Assembly (NCBI RefSeq): GCF_024297145.1 | Contig: NZ_JANCTC010000002.1 | Coordinates: 603,001 to 667,000, forward strand | Source: Mesorhizobium sp. LMG 17147 | GTDB taxonomy: Bacteria > Pseudomonadota > Alphaproteobacteria > Rhizobiales > Rhizobiaceae | Reading direction: 5' to 3' | DNA: 64,000 nucleotides | Part shown: one piece after another, positions 36,970 through 44,375 of the stretch | Numbering within the stretch: the stretch's first letter is position 1 | Layout: the number at the start of each line of letters is the position of its first letter | Made by a program: the position numbers and the translations under genes | The notes under the pieces: model-generated | The model's input: only the letters and a program-made list of their open reading frames with translations | Told to the model about the DNA's origin: nothing | Databases searched by the model: none

Positions 36970-39099
36970 TCAGTACTTCAGTCGTTTAAGATTCTGTTGC
37001 AGTCGGGTTCCGCCGCGGCGCTGCTGGATCGGCGTCTGCAGACTGATTTTGCCGCGGAATTCGTCCGTGACCTGGCGCGCCTCGCTGATGTCGCGGATAA
37101 CGCGCGGACGAATGAAAATGATCAGCTCGGTCCGCCCAACGCTGTCTGTCTTGTGTTTGAACGCGTTGCCGAAGATTGGAATATCGCCGAGGATCGGCAC
37201 CTGGCTGCGGTCGACATTGTTGCGTTCCTGAATGAGGCCGCCGAGCGCCAGGCTCTCGCCGTCATTGACGAGCACGCGCGTCTGGATCTTGCGCTGCTGG
37301 ATGGTCGGCGAATCTATGCCGGAGCTGGTCGTCTTGGTGACGTTGCTGACCTCCTGCTGGATATCGAGCATGACACGGCCGGCATTGTTGATGCGCGGCG
37401 TGACCGTGAGTATGACGCCGGTATCCTTCATCTCAACCGAATTGACGATCGGCGCGTCCGCCGTCGATGTCCCCACGGCCTGCTGCGTGATGATCGGCAC
37501 CTGGTCGCCGACCTGCAAAATTGCCTTCTGGTTGTTCAGCGCCATGATGGTCGGCGCCGATATCACATTGACGTCGGTAATACTGGCGAGCGCATTCAGC
37601 GTGACCTGGATGTTGTCGGTCGCGTAGGTCCAGCCAAAACCGGGGAAGGTCGCGCCGGTGAAACCGCTGGCCACGTCGGACAGCGAGATCTTCATGCCAT
37701 TGTTTTCGAAGAACCAGCGCAGGCCGAACTTCAGCTCATCGTTCAGCGTGACTTCGGCAATCACCGCCTCCAGCATGACTTGCGTCGGCAAGATGTCGAG
37801 CTTGGTCAAAATCTGCTGGATACGCTGATAGTCGCGAGCCGTGGTCTGGATCAGCAGCGCATTGTTCTCGACATCGGCGACGACCTTGGCATGGGTGGGC
37901 GAGTGTTCGTCTGGTTCCAAAGCCAGCGACGGGGACGGGCCGGTCAATGGCGCGGGCGTCACGCCATCCGACTGCAAGGCGATCGGTGTCATATCGGGAG
38001 AAACATTCGCGCCGTTCGCCTCGCCCTCGGTCTTGACCGAAGTGCCGAGAACGGAGCTCAGCACCGCGGCCAGTTCCTTGGCTGGACGGTTCTGGATTTC
38101 ATAGACGAACAGCTGGTCTTCATTTGTCTCGGCCAGCTTGTCGAGCTTGCTGATCCACACCGCGGCGCGGCTGAGATAGGCTGGACGCGACGTGATCACC
38201 AGCACCGAATTCAGCCTATCGTTCGGGATGAACTGGATGACCTTGGCGCCAGGGCCATTCTTGGTGCCGAAGATCGAATCGAGCTCGGAGGCAACGGCTT
38301 CCGGCTTTGAGGTTTTCAGAGGATGGAGCGCGACCGACATGCCGCGCATCCAGTCAACGTCGAACACCGAAACCGCTTCGCGAATGGCATCGAGGTCGCT
38401 GTTGTTGCCGGCGACCGTGATCAGGTTGCGGGTGGAATCGACTCTGAGCACTGAGCCTTGCCGGGTGATCGGCTCGAGAATGGTCTTCATTTCGTCAGCC
38501 GCGATGTATTGCAGCTGCAGCACCTGCACCTTGATGCCGGGTCCGGAAGGCGAAACCGACGGCACGCTGACCGACGGCGTGCTGGACATGATGTCGGAAA
38601 GCGGAACGATCTGGTAAGTGCCGGCTCGTTTGGTGATGCCGGCGCTGTTGACGGCAAGTGCCGATTCCAGAATATCGACCAGTGCGTCCTGTGACACAGG
38701 TTGGGATGTCTGAAGCGTCACCGTCCCCTGCACGCGCGGGTCCACGATGTAGTTCAGGTGAAGTGCGTCGCCAAGTACCGCTTTCGCCGCTTGCGCGACA
38801 GGGGCATTGACCAGATTGAGCTCGAATTGACCGGAACCATTGGCCGTCACCTGGGCGAGCGGCGCACCGGACGATACGAAACTGCCCGAGCCCTGGTACT
38901 CGGCGCCGGTAAAACGCTGCGCCTCGCCTGCCGCCGAGGTCAAAGGATGGGACCCGGTGTATCCAGCCCGCAACGGCGAGCTTTTGGCGTGCAGGCTGTC
39001 GACGGTTTCGGTGAAAAAATCCTTGCCGGACGGAGTTGTGCAGCCCGCGCACGCGAGCAGAACGCACAGCACGACGCAATTACTCAGATTGATAGACAT
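36970..39099 (-). CDS. gspD: Type II secretion outer-membrane secretin D
   Basis: GspD forms the outer-membrane channel. The 709-residue product has a lipoprotein-type signal (VLLCVLLACAGC, with Cys in an unusual position in the box). N0 to N3 domains follow (for example LNYIVDPRVQGTVTLQTS; IVPLSDIM; DSTRNLITVAGN; NDRLNSVLVITSRP). The C-terminal secretin domain has VMLEAVIAEVTLNDEL, VGDQVPII, and VNDGESLALGGLIQE followed by VPILGDIPIFGNAF. No pilotin gene is adjacent; lipidation could replace it. It is first in a minus-strand operon gspD-gspO-gspG. Confidence 0.96.
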   Translation of the reverse strand: MSINLSNCVVLCVLLACAGCTTPSGKDFFTETVDSLHAKSSPLRAGYTGSHPLTSAAGEAQRFTGAEYQGSGSFVSSGAPLAQVTANGSGQFELNLVNAPVAQAAKAVLGDALHLNYIVDPRVQGTVTLQTSQPVSQDALVDILESALAVNSAGITKRAGTYQIVPLSDIMSSTPSVSVPSVSPSGPGIKVQVLQLQYIAADEMKTILEPITRQGSVLRVDSTRNLITVAGNNSDLDAIREAVSVFDVDWMRGMSVALHPLKTSKPEAVASELDSIFGTKNGPGAKVIQFIPNDRLNSVLVITSRPAYLSRAAVWISKLDKLAETNEDQLFVYEIQNRPAKELAAVLSSVLGTSVKTEGEANGANVSPDMTPIALQSDGVTPAPLTGPSPSLALEPDEHSPTHAKVVADVENNALLIQTTARDYQRIQQILTKLDILPTQVMLEAVIAEVTLNDELKFGLRWFFENNGMKISLSDVASGFTGATFPGFGWTYATDNIQVTLNALASITDVNVISAPTIMALNNQKAILQVGDQVPIITQQAVGTSTADAPIVNSVEMKDTGVILTVTPRINNAGRVMLDIQQEVSNVTKTTSSGIDSPTIQQRKIQTRVLVNDGESLALGGLIQERNNVDRSQVPILGDIPIFGNAFKHKTDSVGRTELIIFIRPRVIRDISEARQVTDEFRGKISLQTPIQQRRGGTRLQQNLKRLKY

Positions 39100-39729
39100 C
39101 CGCCCGATTCCCCTAGGTTTCTAGTCTAGGGCTTCTTGGGGTCTGGCGTTGGAATTGCTGGCGTCATTAAGGGTCTATCCACAGGGTTGACTGACCACGC
39201 GCCGCTAAAAGGCTTCCGCTCCAATGGAACGATCTGCTGCTTAATTTGAGAAGCAGGGCGGCAAGCGTCCTCCACTTGGATAAGGGCCGCATCCAGAGGT
39301 TGACAGCTGAATGGCCAGCCCCTGAATGGTTCGGCCCGAATAGTTGGTGCCTCGATATCTTCCTATGGACCCGCTAGATCGAATTCAGCCGTAGATTCCG
39401 CATCGATCGCGCTTCGTGCAAAGAGATCGCCAAGTTCGCAATCCGTGAACTCGCAAAGCGGAACATCGTTGTCATAGCGCCGATACCTTCGGATCTTGAA
39501 ACGAAAGCAAAGGCCTAAACCTTGTCTTAGGAAGCAGTTTGTGTATGTTTTGTTCCGTTGTGCCGCCCGATTGGGCAGTCTTCGCAACTCGGGCCAGAGG
39601 GGACCCATCGAAGGCGCGCGCCCAAGATGAGACTCAACTCCTCTTGGGAGAAGGTTTGTCCGGGTTCGATGGCCAATAGAATTCGAGTACCAGTCGGAAG
39701 CTGCAATGCTACGAGACAGGTCAAACTAC
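39100..39729. other. Upstream region of gspD, no gene supported
   Basis: The gap of 630 bases contains the presumed gspD promoter at its left end. An 81-codon minus-strand frame (39363-39608) looks random in composition and lacks a ribosome site, so I do not call it. I see no repeat or RNA structure worth naming. Confidence 0.4.
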
Positions 39730-40135
39730 CTACGATTCGTTCGCCCATTCCCAGTCAAAGCCTGGCAGTTTGAACTCGTAGTTCAACCCAAAAGCATTGA
39801 CAAAGCCTGGGTTCAAATCGATTCCGGCACCGTTTTTGATGCTTGCCGTCGTCGGCAAGGTATCCCGGAGCTCGCCCAGTACGGTCTTCCCCCTATATGT
39901 GACCGCAACTTTCTTGCCGCGGGCCGCATCGCCCTTGCCCCATTTAGCCTCCCAAACGTCGCGCGGCAGTGCACACATTGGCTTACCGGGGTCTGTCGTG
40001 TCATCGCTCCAAAGGCCGATACGAATTGTCACCAACTTTTAAGCATGCCTGCTCGCTTTTACCCGAGGCTATGCACTTCTTGTACGCGGCAACATCGGCC
40101 GGGTCTGCGAAAGTAGTCGCGGTAACTGACGGCAT
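39730..40135 (-). pseudogene. Small double-psi-barrel-like protein gene, frameshifted
   Basis: A start with AAAAGGAGG 6 bases upstream opens a frame (MPSVTATTFADPADVAAYKK, then GKSEQACLKVGDN) that soon hits a stop. The sequence continues naturally in the next frame as IGLWSDDTTDPGKPMCALPR and RGKKVAVTYRGKTVLGELRD, running to a proper stop. A one-base indel near 40,025 explains this. The G-x-W...P-x-C-A-L-P...V...G-K pattern recalls double-psi beta-barrel (RlpA- or barwin-like) proteins, but no clear catalytic residues are seen. The cassette's right junction lies about 100 bases upstream. It could be a T2SS substrate relic, though no signal peptide is visible. Confidence 0.5.
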
Positions 40136-40242
40136 CGCCATCCTCCTTTTGCAATGAATCTTTGGCGCGCATCTTGCTTACCAAACGACACCAAGATGCA
40201 TTGTAATCGACGGTTCCAGTACACACCAAAAGGTGTTCGGTG

Positions 40243-40868
40243 GATCGTGGAAGATCTCGACCACTCGATAAGTGAGCCGCACCTCGACGGTGCGCCCGAT
40301 CAGCCGGTGCGGCACCGAGTAGAAGGTCTTGTCGACCTCGACACGGTAGTCAGGATGGACCTTCGCCGACTTCCGCTCGGCGTATTCGAACGGTGCCGCC
40401 GCCAACGGCTTCAGGGCTGCTCGCTCGATCTCCTCGAACAGTTCGCCGCGGCTTTGGCGCATCGGCCGGTTGTTCAACTCCTCGAGCAGCTCGGCGATCG
40501 CCGCATTGAGCTCAGCCAGCGAGAAGAAAGAGCGATTCCTCAGCCGGGCCAGAATCCAGCGCTCGACGATCAGCACCGCACCTTCGACCTTGGCCTTGTC
40601 GCGCGGCTTGCGGCTTCGGGTCGGCAAAATGGTGGTGTCGTAATGCTCGGCCATGGCGGCAAAGGTCGCGTTCAGCGTCGGCTCGAACCACAGCGCCTTG
40701 GCCACACCGGCCTTCAGGTTGTCGCACACGATCGCTCTGGTGACGCCGCCGAAGAAGGCGAGCGATCGCACCTGGCACTCGATCCAGTCCGGCAGCTTTT
40801 GGCTGGAGCTGGCAAAGGCGAAGGTCAGATTCGAGGCACCCAGCACCGCGACAAAAATCTGCGCCGGG
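40243..40868 (-). pseudogene. istA: istA, central fragment of IS21 transposase
   Basis: The fragment starts inside the rve (DDE) integrase domain at AQIFVAVLGASNLTFAF, passes through DWIECQVRSLAFFGGV, IVCDNLKAGV (a catalytic Asp region), TRSRKPRDKAKVEGAV (catalytic Glu region) and WILARLRNRSFFSLAELNAA. It ends at RVVEIFHD, where homology stops. Both ends are truncated: the N-terminal HTH and first catalytic Asp are missing on the right, and the C terminus is found 18.9 kb away at 20949-21372. Confidence 0.9.
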
Positions 40869-40888
40869 TAAAAGGCGCCGGTCATCGC

Positions 40889-40963
40889 TTACAATAAAGC
40901 TTCGAGTTCGCGCATGGTCACGCCGGCTTCCGCTGCCCTGACAGCCCCAATCTTGCGGACGTG
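40889..40963 (-). pseudogene. C-terminal scrap of a tyrosine integrase
   Basis: The codons read HVRKIGAVRAAEAGVTMREL, which resembles the box II region of tyrosine recombinases (H-x-x-R-K...A-A-E-A-G-x-x-x-x-E-L). It then stops at the junction with the IS21 fragment. It is too short to be functional and indicates that the IS element landed in, or was joined to, an older integrase. Confidence 0.45.
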
Positions 40964-41259
40964 TCGTTGGCGATGTAGTTGGATAATACTTGGAAGGGCG
41001 GGAAATCTCAGCGGAAAGCCTGCCCAATGCACCAGTCCTTTTTCGCTCCCTGGATTGTTCTCCAGTACCTGGCCAGTTGCACCTTGCACTTCTTTTCAGC
41101 CGAGAAGTTTTTCTGAATTTACGCCAGTACTTCCCAGATAACAGCCAGTCGCTTCTAAACGCTGAAAGCCGGGTTGCAAAATACGCGACCATCCAGGCAA
41201 GCCTTGACCGTCGCTTTCAAAATCAACTACGCGCGCCGGCGCTTGGTTGTCTCCTACTC
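40964..41259. other. Junction region between IS21 fragment and terminase gene
   Basis: About 300 bases with no recognisable gene. Base composition here is less G+C-rich than in terL. It is the probable left border of the phage-satellite-like segment. Confidence 0.35.
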
Positions 41260-42795
41260 CTACTTGGTCGGCTGCTGGGCGCGGACCTGCTCCTCAGTCA
41301 TGGATTTGCCGGAATCATTGCGCCAGCGTCGAACCCACGCGCGCCCTGCCGGAGGCTTCGCCCGCCAGACGATCTGTCCCGTGGCTGTCACTGTGCCCAG
41401 CCTCCCGCCGCGGCGTTCGGTCGCGACAGCCAGAACCAGCGCCCCGGCCACGGCATTGGCCACGTCATCGTGGCTGCCCGGTGGATGGTCTATGCTGTCT
41501 CTACCACCTCGCGCCGTGCGCCTCTCGAGTGACGCCAGCTGGTGCTGCAAGCGCGGATGCTGCAACAGTTCGACCTCACCGGAATTGATGGCCGGCAGCA
41601 GGTCTCTGTAGAGATCAGACTTCGTCCTAGCGCTGGGCTCGTACAGGACGCCGTATTTGCGGAACTGCTCGCGTGGCCATTCACCCGCATAGCGGTCACC
41701 TACGACCTTGCGGATGCCGTATCGGTGCAGCAGGGCGGCGTACTCCGCCACCACACCCTCCGGGCTGAAGGGCGGGGTCACCTCGCGGATGGCGTCGAGG
41801 ATGGTGCGGTCAGGCTCACGATGACTGATGGCGAGCGTGAAGGAGTCTGCTGCACCCCCTGACGGATCGACAAAGGCCGTGTAGCCCACCCCGGGCACCG
41901 GGGGGCGTTCGCGGGCATCGGCTGTGGTGGCGTCGATGGCTTCACGGCTGATGTAGGATTCCACGTCTGTGCGGAATTCGGCTAGGTACTCGGCTGCTGC
42001 TGCGGCTGGGTCGCGTTCCAGTTCTGTGTCGATGAATGACTGCGGAACGGACGGGTTCATCTCCCGCGTTGTGGCCTTCCACACCAGCACGTTCCCGGGT
42101 TGCCCAAAGTGCTTGCGGTGGGCCTCCCACAACTCACCTCGGCGGGCGTATGGCGAGCTTGCGCAGAGCAAGATGGAGTTGGGTATAGTTGCCATACCTG
42201 GCCGCACAGCATTCAAGATTTCGTGGTCGGGCTCGGCAGCATCGTCGGTTGGCCAGAAGGCAATCTCGTCGGCCAGAACGGCCACCAGAGTGTAGCCGCG
42301 CACGGTGCGGTAAGAAGCCGTGCTAATTTCGATAGTCGTGGCGTTGTTCAGATCGAAGCTGGTCTGCATTTCGCGTTCGACCATTCCCTTGAGCAGGGGG
42401 ATGTAGGTCAAGAATCCGCGGATATAGCGGAAAATGACACGAGCCTGCCGCTGGTCGTGGGCGACGATGAGGATCGTGGCGCGCTCGCCCGGTTGCAGGT
42501 GGCGGCGGTAGTCATGGAAGGCAGCAAGATAGACAGCGATCAAGGCCAGCACAAAGGACTTGCCAGCTCGTCTCCCGCAGATGAGCCAGACTTCCCGCGC
42601 GGGGTTGGTTGGTGGGTCGGCGCGACCCGTGTGTCGGCGGTAGGTGGCCAGCTGGTCGTCAGTCATGGGCAGCGCGAAGATGGCGGCTAGAGCGTCGAAC
42701 CAAGCGGCCCAACTATCGCGTTTCCGGAACCATTGACTGAACAGGTTGGGGTCGGCACAGGCCTGGAGGATGCTCATCTTGCTGGTGATGCTCAT
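41260..42795 (-). CDS. terL: Phage terminase large subunit
   Basis: TerL is the ATP-driven motor and nuclease that packages phage DNA. The 511-residue product has Walker A ICGRRAGKS, a motif resembling Walker B plus catalytic Glu (VAVLADEIAFW), the coupling SSPYARRGELWEAHRKHFG, and a C-terminal RNase H-like nuclease domain beginning AFVDPSGGAADSFTLAI with DRYAGEW and SHDDVANAVAGAL. Its ATG overlaps the preceding gene by 4 bases. No portal, protease or capsid genes follow; the next sequence is the IS21 junction, so packaging would need a helper phage or the genes were lost. Confidence 0.93.
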   Translation of the reverse strand: MSITSKMSILQACADPNLFSQWFRKRDSWAAWFDALAAIFALPMTDDQLATYRRHTGRADPPTNPAREVWLICGRRAGKSFVLALIAVYLAAFHDYRRHLQPGERATILIVAHDQRQARVIFRYIRGFLTYIPLLKGMVEREMQTSFDLNNATTIEISTASYRTVRGYTLVAVLADEIAFWPTDDAAEPDHEILNAVRPGMATIPNSILLCASSPYARRGELWEAHRKHFGQPGNVLVWKATTREMNPSVPQSFIDTELERDPAAAAAEYLAEFRTDVESYISREAIDATTADARERPPVPGVGYTAFVDPSGGAADSFTLAISHREPDRTILDAIREVTPPFSPEGVVAEYAALLHRYGIRKVVGDRYAGEWPREQFRKYGVLYEPSARTKSDLYRDLLPAINSGEVELLQHPRLQHQLASLERRTARGGRDSIDHPPGSHDDVANAVAGALVLAVATERRGGRLGTVTATGQIVWRAKPPAGRAWVRRWRNDSGKSMTEEQVRAQQPTK

Positions 42796-43139
42796 CGCTT
42801 CCGCTTCGTGTTCCAGAGGTAGACATGATGAGCCGGGACGGCGGGGTGGGTGATACCGACCCCGGAAGGCAGCACGAGGTCGGCCTGTAGCTGGTATGTG
42901 TCGGGGAGGAAGCAGTTGCCCAGCACGGTGCAGGGCTGGGCGTAAGTGTAGGCGCTGCTGCCCACCGGCACAGGGTACGGAGACCCCTGCAAGACCAGTT
43001 CATTCTCGCTGAACGTCGTCTGCGGGAGGATGGCGATGGTGGTCACGACGTGGCGTTCCGCGGGCGCGCCCCTGATGGCGGTGACGATGCCGCTGAACGC
43101 GTAGCTCGGAGGGATGACGGATGTGCCGATTGGTTTCAT
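42792..43139 (-). CDS. Hypothetical protein between the terminase genes
   Basis: The 115-residue product begins MKPIGTSVIPPSYAFSG and looks beta-rich, with TFSENELVLQGSPYPVPVGS in the middle and a basic C terminus. Both ends overlap neighbours by 4 bases (ATGA), so it belongs to the terminase operon. It might be a minor structural or packaging accessory protein. No family is recognised. Confidence 0.65.
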   Translation of the reverse strand: MKPIGTSVIPPSYAFSGIVTAIRGAPAERHVVTTIAILPQTTFSENELVLQGSPYPVPVGSSAYTYAQPCTVLGNCFLPDTYQLQADLVLPSGVGITHPAVPAHHVYLWNTKRKR

Positions 43140-43948
43140 GGGCCGGTCTCCTGATGCTCATCCTGCCGGTAGCGCGCACGCCGGGTGCGCTCGGTGGTGC
43201 GGACGTGCTGATAGCGTCGACCTTCCTCGCGGGCGACATCCGCAGGATCGGGCAGGAGCAGCTTTGCGTAGCCGCGACGGATGTCCCATCTTAGGTCGGG
43301 TGTCGTCCCGCCGAGAGTGTAGAAGTCGCGAACAGTGCGAGCCTTGGAGTACTGAGTCCAGCGGATGTAGCTGACGGTGCCCTTACGCTTGGGGCACTCA
43401 GGGACGAACCGGAGCCGAGCGACAGGGGACAGACGACCGACGCCGCTTGCGGCTGCGGCTGCCTCCATCTCCATGTCGGCGTCGGCATCGTCGCCAGCGC
43501 AGGCCTCGATGCGAGCGGCCTTTGCATCGTTGCGGTCGTCCACGATGTCTTCTAGATAGCCGGTGAGTGTCGGCGTGATGTCCTTGGTCCGGCGCTCCAG
43601 CCCAGTCACCTCCAGCAGGCGGCGGAGGGTGTTGCTCATGCGTTGGTACAGGTCGAGCTTCGGAGCGCTGATCTTACCTTCGCCTCGGTCGTTCTCGGCG
43701 AACCAGACCTCGATGCGCTCCAGTTCGACGACCAGAGCGGCGGCGCGGCGCAGGATCGCCTTCTCGGCCTCGGAGCAGTTCTCGGCGCCGCCGAGGTCGG
43801 AAACGAACAGGGCTAGGACATCACGCATGCGCATTGGCCACAGCGTTCGGTGGTCGACGCCGGGGAACAGCTGCTTACCGTTGGTCACGCGAGTCCGGTG
43901 CATGACGTCGAGAAGCGGCTTAATCTTGGAGCTTGAACCTGGGTTCAT
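43136..43948 (-). CDS. Terminase small subunit-like protein
   Basis: The 270-residue product has a helical N-terminal half (about 40-150; LFVSDLGGAENCSEAEKAIL, then KLDLYQRMSNTLRRLLEVTG) of the kind common in TerS-type DNA-recognition proteins. It also has an acidic stretch (GDDADADMEMEAAAAAS) and a basic C-terminal tail. GGAAG lies 7 bases before the ATG. Its position, coupled through one small gene to terL, supports a TerS role, but the C-terminal region is not recognised and the call is by context. Confidence 0.5.
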   Translation of the reverse strand: MNPGSSSKIKPLLDVMHRTRVTNGKQLFPGVDHRTLWPMRMRDVLALFVSDLGGAENCSEAEKAILRRAAALVVELERIEVWFAENDRGEGKISAPKLDLYQRMSNTLRRLLEVTGLERRTKDITPTLTGYLEDIVDDRNDAKAARIEACAGDDADADMEMEAAAAASGVGRLSPVARLRFVPECPKRKGTVSYIRWTQYSKARTVRDFYTLGGTTPDLRWDIRRGYAKLLLPDPADVAREEGRRYQHVRTTERTRRARYRQDEHQETGP

Positions 43949-44164
43949 CTAAACTTCCAGCGGGGGGCCATATACTCAGCCATATTAAGTGCCGCGGTCC
44001 TATTATAGCGCGCGTGTTGAGCTAACGCCTTATTTTTGTTAGCTAATGGTGGCTAGCTCGGGCTCATTGGGTACGCTGTAGTAAGGCGTATTTGTGGGTT
44101 GTCGCGCTGTACGGAAAGCACGTGGAATCGGAGATCGTTGATGGCCAGGAATCCTACAAGCAGC

Positions 44165-44316
44165 TTTATAAGGTTACCCTTAGTAAAACAAACCTACAAT
44201 CCTTATAAACCTTATAAAGCTCTTTTGCTGCCGGGGAGGGTATACGGTTGGAGAGGCAGCTTAATAAGGTTTACGAGGTATATAAGGTAAATATCTTAGG
44301 TATAACCTTATAAAGT
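44165..44316. repeat. Iteron-like array of TATAAGG/CCTTATA motifs, candidate replication origin
   Basis: The 7-base motif TATAAGG occurs at 44167, 44281 and, with one change (AATAAGG), at about 44263. Its complement CCTTATA occurs at 44201, 44210 (directly adjacent) and 44306. Six copies in 150 A+T-rich bases are far above chance in this G+C-rich sequence. The array lies immediately downstream of the primase-helicase gene, where phage satellites and small replicons often carry their origin. Confidence 0.55.
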
Positions 44317-44375
44317 TGCCTCAACGGTTTACGCCGTAGCTAGTCTAAGCTAACCACCCCATACCCCGGCACCCT

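Larger units (their letters stand above)
21373..40242. mobile_element. Cassette of 18.9 kb (RHS toxin + type II secretion system) interrupting istA
   Basis: The segment lies between two complementary fragments of one IS21 istA gene, both on the minus strand and in the right order. It contains the RHS protein, a small downstream gene, twelve type II secretion genes and a frameshifted DPBB-like gene. I see no transposase or integrase inside it and no obvious terminal inverted repeats, so how it entered istA is unclear. Illegitimate recombination or a nested element that lost its mobility genes are both possible. Junctions are placed from where istA homology stops and are accurate to about 10 bases. 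Confidence 0.6.

Noticed and set aside
36997..38310. Plus-strand ORF opposite gspD
   Set aside because: Antisense shadow of the secretin gene, with Arg/Asp/His-rich composition typical of such shadows.
44165..44316. CRISPR array as explanation for the repeated TATAAGG motifs
   Set aside because: The repeats are only 7 bases, occur in both orientations and have irregular spacing; no spacers or cas genes are present.
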